Of a DNA stretch of 12,689 nucleotides, positions 6,155 to 12,689 are shown in pieces. The position numbers and the translations under genes are program-made. Under the pieces are notes generated by a model, which was not told the origin of the DNA, searched no databases, and saw nothing but the letters and a program-made list of their open reading frames with translations. Source of the DNA: Clostridia bacterium (lineage in GTDB: Bacteria; Bacillota; Clostridia; Christensenellales; Pumilibacteraceae); the NCBI GenBank assembly GCA_900762945.1, contig CAAFIN010000119.1:1-12689 (forward strand), given 5' to 3'. Position 1 is the first letter of the stretch. Every line of letters starts with the position of its first letter.

Positions 6155-7930
6155 TTGCAGAACGACGACTGGAGAACGTGGACTGAAGAGTTGTTGGCGA
6201 AAACCGACATCGTGAAAGTTATTTCGCGATACGTGCCGCTGACGCGCAAGGGCAGAACCCTATGGGGGTGCTGTCCGTTTCACCATGAAAAAGAACCGTC
6301 GTTCGCGGTGCACGACGACAAGCAATTCTATTATTGCTTCGGTTGTAAAGAGAGCGGCAACGCGATAACGTTCGTCCAGAAAATGGAGAGTATCGACTAT
6401 ATCGACGCGGTAAAAATACTCGCCGCAGAAGCGAAAATGGAACTTCCCGCTTACGACAAGACGAAAGCGGGCGAGAACGGCGTTTCGCGCGAAAAACGCG
6501 AGCGGCTGTATTCGCTTATGCGCGACGCGGCAAAGCACTACCACGAAAACCTCTACGGCGAGCGCGGAAAACTCGCCCGCGAATATCTCGAAATGCGCAA
6601 AGTCCCGCAAAAACTAGTCACACGTTTCGGCTTCGGCGCAAGTTACGACGGCGAAGAAATCATAAATTACCTTCTCGGTAAAGGTTACACCCGCGCGGAA
6701 ATGAAAGAAGCGGGGCTAATAGAACAGAAAGCCGACCGCTGGTACGACGTTTTCTACGGACGGCTGATGATACCGATAATAAACAATCTCGGCGAAGTGG
6801 TCGCGTTCGGCGGCAGACTTATCGATCCCGGCACGCACATTCCGATTAAGTACCGGAATTCCACCAACACGCCGATATTCGACAAGTCGCGCACGCTGTA
6901 CGCGATCAACCTGCTCAAGAAGAAAAAACAGCGCGAACCGGTGAACAACGTGATTATCACCGAGGGCTATATGGACGTGCTGGCGCTCCACAAAGCGGGC
7001 TTCGACACGGCGGTGGCAAGCATGGGCACGGCGCTTACCTACGCGCAGGCGAAACTTATCCGCAACTATTCAACCAACGTTTACATAAGTTACGACGGCG
7101 ATTCGGCGGGGCAGACCGCGACCTTACGCGGACTGGACATACTGCGCGACGCGGGGCTTAACGTCAAGGTCGTTTCGCTCCCCGACGGACTGGACCCCGA
7201 CGACCTCATAAAGGAACGCGGCGCGGAGGCTTACGCAAAACTTTTAGAGGAAGCGTTGCCGCTGCCGGCGTTCAAACTCAATTATCTCAAAAAACGCTTC
7301 GACCTCAACGCGCCCGACGGCAAAGCCGCCTACGCGGTGGAAGCGATGAAAGTGGTTAAGGCGCTCGAAAACCCTGTCGAGCAAGAAGAATATATGAAGA
7401 TCGTGCACGACGCCACCGGTTACTCGATGGACGCGCTCCGCAAGCAAGCGGACATTATCGTGACCGAAGAACGCCCGAGTCGGATGCAGCCGGAAGAAGA
7501 GGTAAAACCCTCCGGCACCCGCGACAAAGCAGAATTATTCGTGGTGGCTTCGGTGGCTCACGGTATGCCGTACGTTGACTTCGGAGAGGACGTGTACCCG
7601 TACTTGAGCAGCGACGTGGATCGCGAGATTTACTCCCGCGCCGTCGAAAAATTCAAATCGGGTACGATACCGTCCGTTTCCGCGCTGTACAGCGAGTACG
7701 ACCCGCGCGACATCGCCGAGATCGTCGAGTACGAGTTCGTTCGGGGCGACGACGAAGCGAAGTACCGCGCGTGCGTCAACAAACTCAAGATCGAGCGGCT
7801 CGAAGCCGAGAAAAAGCGCCTTACCGAAGAGTACGCCGCAAGTCGGGACGTGAAATTATTGAACGAAATCGCAAAGATCGACGGTATGCTCAGGAACTTA
7901 AAAATCGGAGGAACAAATGATTATATCTGA
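6155..7930 (+). CDS. dnaG: DNA primase
   Basis: Makes RNA primers for lagging-strand and origin DNA synthesis with the DnaB helicase. The 591-residue protein has the full domain order. The CHC2 zinc domain has ligands C40, H43, C61 and C64. The RNA-polymerase basic core contains 'EVVAFGGRLID' (214-224). The TOPRIM metal site shows 'TEGYMDV' (269-275; E270) and 'YDGDSAGQ' (313-320; D314, D316), followed by 'LPDGLDPDDLI' (342-352). The C-terminal helicase-binding part starts near 455 and ends in a long charged helix (about 535-588). The start is TTG at 6155: an in-frame stop lies at 6146-6148, and no ATG or GTG follows before the conserved region. The ribosome binding site AGGAGG (6135-6140) is 14 nt away, longer than usual. 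The 3' end overlaps the next sigma gene by 14 nt. Confidence 0.97.
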   Translation: MQNDDWRTWTEELLAKTDIVKVISRYVPLTRKGRTLWGCCPFHHEKEPSFAVHDDKQFYYCFGCKESGNAITFVQKMESIDYIDAVKILAAEAKMELPAYDKTKAGENGVSREKRERLYSLMRDAAKHYHENLYGERGKLAREYLEMRKVPQKLVTRFGFGASYDGEEIINYLLGKGYTRAEMKEAGLIEQKADRWYDVFYGRLMIPIINNLGEVVAFGGRLIDPGTHIPIKYRNSTNTPIFDKSRTLYAINLLKKKKQREPVNNVIITEGYMDVLALHKAGFDTAVASMGTALTYAQAKLIRNYSTNVYISYDGDSAGQTATLRGLDILRDAGLNVKVVSLPDGLDPDDLIKERGAEAYAKLLEEALPLPAFKLNYLKKRFDLNAPDGKAAYAVEAMKVVKALENPVEQEEYMKIVHDATGYSMDALRKQADIIVTEERPSRMQPEEEVKPSGTRDKAELFVVASVAHGMPYVDFGEDVYPYLSSDVDREIYSRAVEKFKSGTIPSVSALYSEYDPRDIAEIVEYEFVRGDDEAKYRACVNKLKIERLEAEKKRLTEEYAASRDVKLLNEIAKIDGMLRNLKIGGTNDYI

Positions 7931-9044
7931 AGGTGAACAAACGGTTAAAAACGCAAAGAAGAATGCGGGGACGGAACTCGACCCCGAAGCAATCGTTCCG
8001 GTAAAGAAAAATATCGACGAAGAACTCGCCGCGCTTACGGAAAGAGGGCTTAAAAAAGGTCGGCTGACCATGGAAGAAATCACCCGCGACCTCGTTCTCA
8101 ATTGCGACGCGTCCGTGGACGACGTGGACAAGGCTTGCAAGAAACTCATTGCGAACAAAGTCACGGTCGTCAGCGACGAACCCGTTACGGTCGACTTCGA
8201 CGAATCCTACGTGTTCGAGGATTCGACGAAAGCGTACTTAAAGTCGCTCGGCAAGGTCGAACTTCTGACCCCGGAGCGCGAAAAAGAACTCGCCAAAAGA
8301 ATAGCCGACGGCGACAAAGCGGCTAAGAACGAACTTACCGAAGCGAATCTGCGCCTTGTGGTGTCTATCGCGAAACGCTACGTCGGCAGAGGACTGGACC
8401 TCGACGACCTTATACAGCTTGGAAACCTCGGGCTTATGACCGCGGTCGATAAGTTCGACTACACCAAAGGTTTCCGTTTCTCGACGTACGCCACGTGGTG
8501 GATTCGTCAGGCGATAACCCGCTCGATAGGCGACCTCGCGCATCCGATACATATTCCCGGCTACGTCAAGGACAATATGGACAAGATCAAAAAACTGAGT
8601 TCGGAAATCGAGCAGAAAACGGGCGAACCCGCTTCGGTATCGGAACTTGCCGAACTCATGCAGATGAGCGAGAAACGCATACAGTTCTATCAGCAGCTTA
8701 TGCCCAAGCCCCGCTCGATCGACGACCCCGTAGGCGAGGACGACGGCAACACCACGATTATCGACATTATCCACGACCCGAACGCCCGCACCCCCGAAGA
8801 AGTCATCGAGGACGGCATACTTCGCGAACTCATTTTCGACGCGATTTCGGCGCTCGACCCCCGCGAGCAGATAATCATTATCGATCGCTACGGGCTTAAC
8901 GACGGCAGACCGAAAACGCTGGAAGAAGTGGGCGCGATCCACAACATCACCCGCGAGAGAGTGCGTCAGGTCGAGCAGAAAGCGCTCAAAAAACTGCGCG
9001 CGCCGAAACTCAGCAAATCGATAAGGAACTACAGAAGCGCTTAA
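7917..9044 (+). CDS. Divergent sigma-70 family factor, paralogue of the adjacent RpoD
   Basis: A 375-residue sigma-70 with a region-1.1-like segment (about 33-87, with 'KKGRLTMEEI') and region 1.2 ('DSTKAYLKSLGKVELLTPE', 102-120). Region 2 includes 'RFSTYATWWIRQAITRSIGD' (187-206), region 3 'EPASVSELAELMQMSEKRI' (237-255) and region 4.2 'TLEEVGAIHNITRERVRQVE' (334-353). The -10 reading pair Q198/T201 (E. coli Q437/T440), the melting residues F188, Y191, W194 and W195, and the -35 helix residues R347, E348 and Q351 are all kept. Against the neighbour it differs at L168 (Glu in RpoD, E. coli E407, core binding) and just after region 2.4: H209, P210, H212, G215, Y216 and D219 replace the R, T, R, V, H and E of standard RpoD. 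It starts at ATG 7917 with GGAGG (7907-7911), 14 nt inside dnaG, so it is probably co-translated with primase. A group-2-like alternative sigma with altered extended -10 use is inferred. Confidence 0.92.
   Translation: MIISEGEQTVKNAKKNAGTELDPEAIVPVKKNIDEELAALTERGLKKGRLTMEEITRDLVLNCDASVDDVDKACKKLIANKVTVVSDEPVTVDFDESYVFEDSTKAYLKSLGKVELLTPEREKELAKRIADGDKAAKNELTEANLRLVVSIAKRYVGRGLDLDDLIQLGNLGLMTAVDKFDYTKGFRFSTYATWWIRQAITRSIGDLAHPIHIPGYVKDNMDKIKKLSSEIEQKTGEPASVSELAELMQMSEKRIQFYQQLMPKPRSIDDPVGEDDGNTTIIDIIHDPNARTPEEVIEDGILRELIFDAISALDPREQIIIIDRYGLNDGRPKTLEEVGAIHNITRERVRQVEQKALKKLRAPKLSKSIRNYRSA
8451..8522 (+). repeat. 72-bp near-identical segment shared by the two sigma genes (other copy 9814-9885)
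   Basis: The stretch coding for the end of region 2.2 through 2.4 matches 9814-9885 at 67 of 72 bases by direct comparison. The five differences are all at third codon positions and silent. The two genes differ heavily elsewhere. The match reflects protein constraint plus shared codon choice or recent gene conversion; it is a possible site for recombination between the two genes. Confidence 0.7.
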
Positions 9045-9124
9045 AAGCGAATTTGTCATAACGAAAAAGGCAATAATACGAAAGACAATAGAAATAATTC
9101 AAGGCATCGACACTTAGACGTAAC

Positions 9125-9143
9125 GAGACGGCAGAGCCGTCTT
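9125..9143 (+). promoter_or_regulatory. Hairpin in the rpoD leader, next to the ribosome binding site
   Basis: AGACGGC (9126-9132) pairs perfectly with GCCGTCT (9136-9142) around a 3-nt loop; a G-T pair at 9125/9143 extends the stem to 8 bp. No T-run follows, so it is not a normal terminator. It ends 2 nt before the GAGGA ribosome binding site (9146-9150) of rpoD. It may be an RNA processing or stability element, or a brake on translation, that sets RpoD levels apart from the upstream sigma. The rest of the 109-bp gap (9045-9124) is AT-rich; it has TTGTCA (9053-9058) and AATAAT (9072-9077), but at 13-bp spacing, so no good promoter is claimed. Confidence 0.55.
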
Positions 9144-9153
9144 ATGAGGAATT

Positions 9154-10401
9154 ATGGAAAAACAAGTATTAGACAAAATCATAAAAACGCTTAACGAAAA
9201 ATATAAGACCGAGGGCAAAGTCACCTATGACGACGTAAACGCGGCGTTCGGCGGCGGCACGCCCGCGCCCGAGGACGTCGACGACGTTCTCGGCGCGCTG
9301 TGCGACAAGGGTATCGAGCCGGTTTCCGCTCAGCCCGCCCGAAAGAACCGCAGCGAAAAGATCGAGAACGAAATCAAGCGCCTTATCAAAATCGGCAAAG
9401 TTCACGGACACCTTACCTACGACGAAGTGGGCGAAAAACTCGCCGTCGAGTGCGAAGCGAACGCCGAGCAGATGGAAGAGGTATTCAAGATACTCGGCGA
9501 GAACGGTATTCAGATCATAAACAATACCGTCGACCTTATCCACGACGATATCGACCAGATCATGAACGAGGTTTCCATCGACGATCCGGTCAAAGTCTAC
9601 CTCAAAGACATCGGCAAAGTGCCGCTTCTGACCGTCGAGGAGGAACTGGAGCTCGCTCACCGTATGTCGCAAGGCGACGAAGCGGCTAAACAACGCCTTA
9701 GCGAAGCCAACCTTCGACTGGTCGTGTCGATCGCAAAACGCCACGTCGGTCGCGGTATGTTGTTCCTCGACCTTATTCAGGAAGGCAACTTAGGTCTTAT
9801 GAAAGCGGTAGAGAAGTTCGACTACACCAAGGGCTTCCGTTTTTCGACGTACGCCACATGGTGGATTCGTCAGGCTATAACCCGCGCCATCGCCGACCAA
9901 GCCCGCACGATTCGTATTCCCGTGCACATGGTCGAAACGATAAACAAACTTACCCGCACGACGAGATTGCTCGTTCAGCGTTACGGCAGAGATCCGTCGC
10001 CCGCGGAAATCGGCGCGGAAATGGGTGTGTCCGAAGAACGCGTCCGCGAAATCCAGCGTATCGCGCTCGACCCGGTGTCGCTCGAAACGCCTATCGGCGA
10101 GGAAGAGGACAGCCACCTCGGCGACTTTATCGAGGATCAGAACGTCAGCGCTCCGCAAGACGCGGCTACGTTCACAATGCTCAAAGAGCAACTGCTGGGC
10201 GTACTCGATACGCTCACCCCGCGCGAAGAAATGGTCCTCAGGCTTCGCTACGGCATCGACGACGGCAGACCCAGAACGCTCGAAGAAGTCGGCAAAGAGT
10301 TCGACGTAACCCGCGAGCGTATCCGTCAGATCGAAGCCAAAGCGCTAAGAAAACTTCGCCACCCGCAGCGCAGTAAGAAACTCAAGGATTTCATAGATTG
10401 A
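9154..10401 (+). CDS. rpoD: Housekeeping RNA polymerase sigma-70 factor
   Basis: The primary sigma factor (SigA/RpoD) that directs core RNA polymerase to housekeeping promoters. The 415-residue protein carries every canonical region. Region 1.2 includes 'DPVKVYLKDIGKVPLLT' (144-160). Region 2 includes 'LDLIQEGNLGLMKAVEKFDY' (205-224) and 'RFSTYATWWIRQAITRAIAD' (229-248). Region 3.0 is 'RTIRIPVHMVETINKL' (251-266), and the region 3.2 finger contains 'PVSLETPIGEEEDSHLGDFI' (307-326). Region 4.2 is 'TLEEVGKEFDVTRERIRQIE' (375-394). Q240 and T243 are the -10 reading pair. The N-terminus carries two successive region-1.1-like segments (about 4-57 and 69-122), where one is usual. The ATG is preceded by GAGGA (9146-9150), slightly close. 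The stop TGA (10399-10401) overlaps the TTG start of trmK. No insertion (NCR) lies between regions 1.2 and 2.1, as expected for Gram-positive SigA. Confidence 0.97.
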   Translation: MEKQVLDKIIKTLNEKYKTEGKVTYDDVNAAFGGGTPAPEDVDDVLGALCDKGIEPVSAQPARKNRSEKIENEIKRLIKIGKVHGHLTYDEVGEKLAVECEANAEQMEEVFKILGENGIQIINNTVDLIHDDIDQIMNEVSIDDPVKVYLKDIGKVPLLTVEEELELAHRMSQGDEAAKQRLSEANLRLVVSIAKRHVGRGMLFLDLIQEGNLGLMKAVEKFDYTKGFRFSTYATWWIRQAITRAIADQARTIRIPVHMVETINKLTRTTRLLVQRYGRDPSPAEIGAEMGVSEERVREIQRIALDPVSLETPIGEEEDSHLGDFIEDQNVSAPQDAATFTMLKEQLLGVLDTLTPREEMVLRLRYGIDDGRPRTLEEVGKEFDVTRERIRQIEAKALRKLRHPQRSKKLKDFID

Positions 10402-11015
10402 TAACGCGCATCGACGCCGTGTGTTCGCTGATTCGCCCGGGCGCTTCGCTCGCGGACATCGGCTGCGATCACGGACTGGTCGCAAAGTACGCGCTCGATC
10501 ACGGAGTACAACGCGTCGTCGCCGCGGATATAAGCGAAAAATCGCTGTCGAAAGCCCGCGCGCTTTTATCGGGCTACGAGAACGTCCGCTTTATCGTCAG
10601 CGACGGCTTCGACGAAGTGAACGAACGCGTGGAGCAAGCTGTTATCGCGGGGCTGGGCGGCAGCAAGATCGTCGACCTTATATCGCGGCTCGACTACCGT
10701 CCGGCGCTCGTACTCGGCGCGCAGTGCGACCAAAGAAAACTCCGCGAGCATCTCATAACTCACGGTTATAAAATCACGCACGACTTTTGCTTTTACGACC
10801 GCGGCAAGTATTACGACTTTATCCGCGCGGAAGAGGGGCTCAGCCCGCCGCTTACCGGAATTCAACTCGAGTTCGGCGCGTTCTACAAGGAGAAAAACCC
10901 GCACTTAAAGGCGAAAGCGGAAGAACTGAAAGGCAAAATTCTCGGCTACAAACTCACGCCGAGAAACGAAAACAGACTGAAAATGACGGAGGAGGTACTG
11001 TCTTGGCAATCGTAA
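10398..11015 (+). CDS. trmK: TrmK-type tRNA (adenine-22 N1) methyltransferase
   Basis: TrmK methylates N1 of A22 in the D-loop region of tRNAs using S-adenosylmethionine; it is typically next to sigA and the Nif3-like gene in Bacillota. The SAM-binding Rossmann motif is 'LADIGCDHGLVAKYAL' (18-33), followed by an acidic strand end 'VVAADIS' (40-46) and 'SDGFDEV' (68-74), the family G/SDG motif. 'VIAGLGGSKIVDLI' (82-95) corresponds to the usual IAGMGG motif, and the C-terminal part 'HGYKITHDFCFYDRGKYYDFI' (122-142; split here as a helix and a strand) fits the family end of the fold. Two deviations: the usual 'LQPN' after the GMGG motif reads 'GAQCD' (107-111), and the protein is short (205 residues against about 225-235). 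The start is TTG in a TTGA overlap with the rpoD stop. The 3' end overlaps nif3 by 13 nt. Confidence 0.87.
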   Translation: MITRIDAVCSLIRPGASLADIGCDHGLVAKYALDHGVQRVVAADISEKSLSKARALLSGYENVRFIVSDGFDEVNERVEQAVIAGLGGSKIVDLISRLDYRPALVLGAQCDQRKLREHLITHGYKITHDFCFYDRGKYYDFIRAEEGLSPPLTGIQLEFGAFYKEKNPHLKAKAEELKGKILGYKLTPRNENRLKMTEEVLSWQS

Positions 11016-11797
11016 ACGACGTTATAAACGCTTTTTCCGACCTCGCGCCCATGACCGATATGGAACCGGGCGGCTACGACAACGTAGGACTGCTGGTAGG
11101 AGAGCGCGAAGCGAACGTCACGCGCGTTCTTTGCTGTCTTGACGCGACCGTCGCCGTTATAGACGAGGCGATAGCCCTCGGCGCGCAAATGATAGTCGCG
11201 CACCACCCGATGATTTTCGCGCCCGTCAAAACAGTCACGACCGATACCGTTATCGGCAAAAAGACGATAAAAGCGATAGAAAACGGCGTTGCGATTTACG
11301 CCGCGCACACAAACCTCGACTTCACCCCGGACGGAATCAACGATTACGCCGCCGAGCTTCTGGGGTTGAAAGCCGTCACCGTCACGACCCCGTTCGGTCA
11401 GCCCGGCGCGGGAATGGGCAGAGCAGGCTCGCTCGAAAACGCCGTGACCGCAGACGAGCTGAGAAAGCGTTGCGCCGAGGTTTTCCGCGACGATTTCGTA
11501 AGGATAATCGGCAGTAGAACCGCTACCGTAAAAAAAGTCGCCGTAATCAACGGCGCGGGCGGCGGCGATACCGAGTATATCGACGCGGCGATAGCGGCGG
11601 GAGCGGATTGTCTTGTGACCGCCGACGTAAAACACCACGTCGCGGTGCACGCGGTCGATCGCGGATTTACGCTTATCGAACCTCAGCACTACACGATGGA
11701 GCACGTTTATATCGAAAAACTCGCGGCGAAACTTCGGGAGAAGTTAGCGGGCGTAGAAGTGTTCGTATCTGAAAAGGACGTTATCCCGCGCGTATAA
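11003..11797 (+). CDS. Nif3-like dinuclear metal centre protein
   Basis: A 264-residue Nif3/YqfO/DUF34 family protein, thought to bind two metal ions; sometimes labelled GTP cyclohydrolase 1 type 2, an activity not shown for most members. Metal-site motifs are seen at 'GYDNVGLLVG' (24-33), 'VAHHPMIF' (65-72; H67, H68), 'AAHTNLDFTPDGIND' (100-114; H102, D106) and near the end 'EPQHYTMEHVYIE' (226-238; H229, E233). 'GDTEYIDAAIAAGADCLVTAD' (188-208) is the usual second-domain motif. It lacks the extra PII-like insert found in the Bacillus YqfO type, so it is the short two-domain form. The start is TTG 11003: GGAGGAGG (10988-10995) lies 7 nt upstream, and the first conserved residues follow soon after. 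The longer upstream-open frame covers trmK and is not real. The arrangement trmK-nif3-zinc-ribbon is common in Clostridia. Confidence 0.92.
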   Translation: MAIVNDVINAFSDLAPMTDMEPGGYDNVGLLVGEREANVTRVLCCLDATVAVIDEAIALGAQMIVAHHPMIFAPVKTVTTDTVIGKKTIKAIENGVAIYAAHTNLDFTPDGINDYAAELLGLKAVTVTTPFGQPGAGMGRAGSLENAVTADELRKRCAEVFRDDFVRIIGSRTATVKKVAVINGAGGGDTEYIDAAIAAGADCLVTADVKHHVAVHAVDRGFTLIEPQHYTMEHVYIEKLAAKLREKLAGVEVFVSEKDVIPRV

Positions 11798-11858
11798 GCG
11801 CACGACCCAAACAAAATACGGCAGGCTGCCCTTGCGCGGACCCGCCACGGAGGATATT

Positions 11859-12575
11859 ATGGATTTTAGCAAATTGTTGGAGTATCAGAAAGTCGATCTC
11901 GAGTTCAAGAAACTCAACGACGAGATAGTCAAGAACAAAGATTACAAGACGATGAAAGCGAAAAAGGACGAGTTCAACGCCGCGAAACAAGCGGTAGGCG
12001 AGTCCGAAGCGCTTGCCGACTCCGTAATGAACGCGTACAACGGAGCGCTCGAATACCTTAAAGCGAACGCCGCTAAGATCGAAGCGATAGTCGCGAAACT
12101 CACCGGCGGCGAACTCGACGAGGAAACCGAAAAAGCCGCGGTAGAGGAACTCGAAACCCTTAAAAACGCGCTCGGCGAATGGGAAAAGAAAGCCGCCGCG
12201 CTCAAAAGCAACGCTGACAAGGCGATCGCCGACTACACCGAAGCGCAAAAGACGGGCAAGACCGCCCGCGAGGTTTACGCCAAAGCCAAGGCGCAGTATG
12301 AGGCGTTCAAGCAAGGCAAGGAAAAGGAATACGAAGCTCTTAAAAAACGCCTCGGCGAACTGCAGAAAAACGTCGAGCCGAAAGTGTTCGAGGTTTACAA
12401 GCAGATAACCGCCGAGGGCAAGTACCCAGCGTTCGTTCCCGTCATGGGCGACGACGCTTCGCCCGCTTGCGGCGCGTGCGGAATGGGACTTTCCGGCACG
12501 GCTAAGAACGACCTTAAGAACCAGGGGTACTGCCGTTGCGAAACTTGCCGCAGAATAATCTTCAAGCAAGGCTGA
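11859..12575 (+). CDS. Coiled-coil protein with C4 zinc ribbon (zf-RING_7; HP0958/CdsZ-like)
   Basis: A 238-residue protein. Residues 1 to about 180 are almost wholly helical and charged, forming a long antiparallel coiled coil rich in K, E and A. The C-terminus is a zinc ribbon: 'CGAC' (204-207), then 'YCRCETCRRIIF' (224-235) with C227 and C230 as the second pair and C225 as an extra Cys. The 'F.PV' lead-in (192-195) and the helix between the knuckles match the C4-type zinc-ribbon family (DUF164) that includes Helicobacter HP0958 and chlamydial CdsZ. Those relatives act as chaperones or RNA-binding adaptors; the Bacillota members next to nif3 have no settled role. ATG 11859 is chosen because GGAGG (11849-11853) stands 5 nt before it and the family begins at 'LLEYQKVD'. 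A TTG at 11832 would add nine residues but has no such site. It lies 61 bp after nif3. Confidence 0.88.
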   Translation: MDFSKLLEYQKVDLEFKKLNDEIVKNKDYKTMKAKKDEFNAAKQAVGESEALADSVMNAYNGALEYLKANAAKIEAIVAKLTGGELDEETEKAAVEELETLKNALGEWEKKAAALKSNADKAIADYTEAQKTGKTAREVYAKAKAQYEAFKQGKEKEYEALKKRLGELQKNVEPKVFEVYKQITAEGKYPAFVPVMGDDASPACGACGMGLSGTAKNDLKNQGYCRCETCRRIIFKQG

Positions 12576-12589
12576 AAGTAATCGGAAAA

Positions 12590-12628
12590 CGGTAACTTTT
12601 TCTATGAGAGGAGCATAAAAAGTTATCG
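12590..12628 (+). promoter_or_regulatory. 12-bp inverted repeat with a purine-rich loop between the zinc-ribbon gene and the next gene
   Basis: CGGTAACTTTTT (12590-12601) pairs with AAAAAGTTATCG (12617-12628), with one G-U pair. Inside the 15-nt loop, ATG (12604-12606) can pair with CAT (12614-12616), leaving AGAGGAG exposed. No T-run follows the stem, so it is not a classic + strand terminator. It could be an mRNA 3'-end or processing structure, a 5' leader element of the next gene, or a dyad operator at DNA level. A -10-like TATAAA (12635-12640) follows without a recognisable -35. Confidence 0.5.
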
Positions 12629-12665
12629 GGACTTTATAAAAAACGGAGAGAAAAGGAAAGAATTT

Positions 12666-12689
12666 ATGAATAAAATCACCAAGGCGGTA
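12666..12689 (+). CDS. Start of a further gene, cut by the window end
   Basis: Eight codons (M N K I T K A V) run off the right edge. AAGGAAAG (12653-12660) lies 5 nt before the ATG. The short basic start would fit a signal peptide or membrane protein, but the product cannot be identified. Confidence 0.5.

Noticed and set aside
10787..11002. 72-codon upstream extension of the Nif3-like gene
   Set aside because: It overlaps conserved trmK sequence, and a strong GGAGGAGG site 7 nt before TTG 11003 sets the start there.
11820..11830. Small palindrome GGCAGGCTGCC before the zinc-ribbon gene
   Set aside because: The stem could be only 4 bp with a 3-nt loop; it is too short to separate from chance in GC-rich sequence.

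Overview
All genes in this window lie on the + strand and look bacterial. The likely source is a Bacillota (Clostridia-type), probably uncultured, lineage. This rests on the gene order dGTPase - primase - sigma-70 - TrmK - Nif3-like - zinc-ribbon protein, on strong GGAGG-type ribosome binding sites, and on frequent TTG starts. Nothing resembles an insertion sequence, phage, CRISPR array, tRNA or rRNA. The longest non-coding stretch is about 130 bases.

Left part (1-5000). A small YbjN-like protein (13-477) ends in a short hairpin plus T-run that may be a terminator. It is followed by a tightly packed four-gene cluster. The first gene encodes a 730-residue membrane protein with three predicted membrane helices, two Rossmann/TrkA-N-like modules and a C-terminal bacterial RyR domain. 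The second is a RimK-type ATP-grasp ligase whose start codon overlaps the stop of the first (ATGA). The third is an unrecognised protein with two probable winged-helix modules and an acidic tail. The fourth is a membrane-anchored bacterial PH-domain protein. This cluster is the least described part of the window: it looks like a channel-like or ligand-sensing membrane receptor coupled to a peptide-bond-forming ligase.

Middle and right part (5001-12575). This is the macromolecular-synthesis region: dgt, dnaG, a divergent sigma-70 paralogue, the canonical housekeeping sigma (rpoD/sigA), trmK, a Nif3-like gene and a C4 zinc-ribbon/coiled-coil gene. dnaG overlaps the first sigma by 14 nt, rpoD overlaps trmK by 4 nt, and trmK overlaps nif3 by 13 nt, so translation is probably coupled. 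Four genes here (dgt, dnaG, trmK, nif3) appear to begin with TTG.

The main oddity of this half is the side-by-side pair of full-length sigma-70 proteins. The upstream one keeps the usual -10 and -35 reading residues. It changes several residues around region 3.0 (the extended -10 contact) and one core-binding position in region 2.2. The housekeeping RpoD has what looks like a duplicated region 1.1.

The window closes with a 12-bp inverted repeat that has a purine-rich loop, followed by the first eight codons of another gene.
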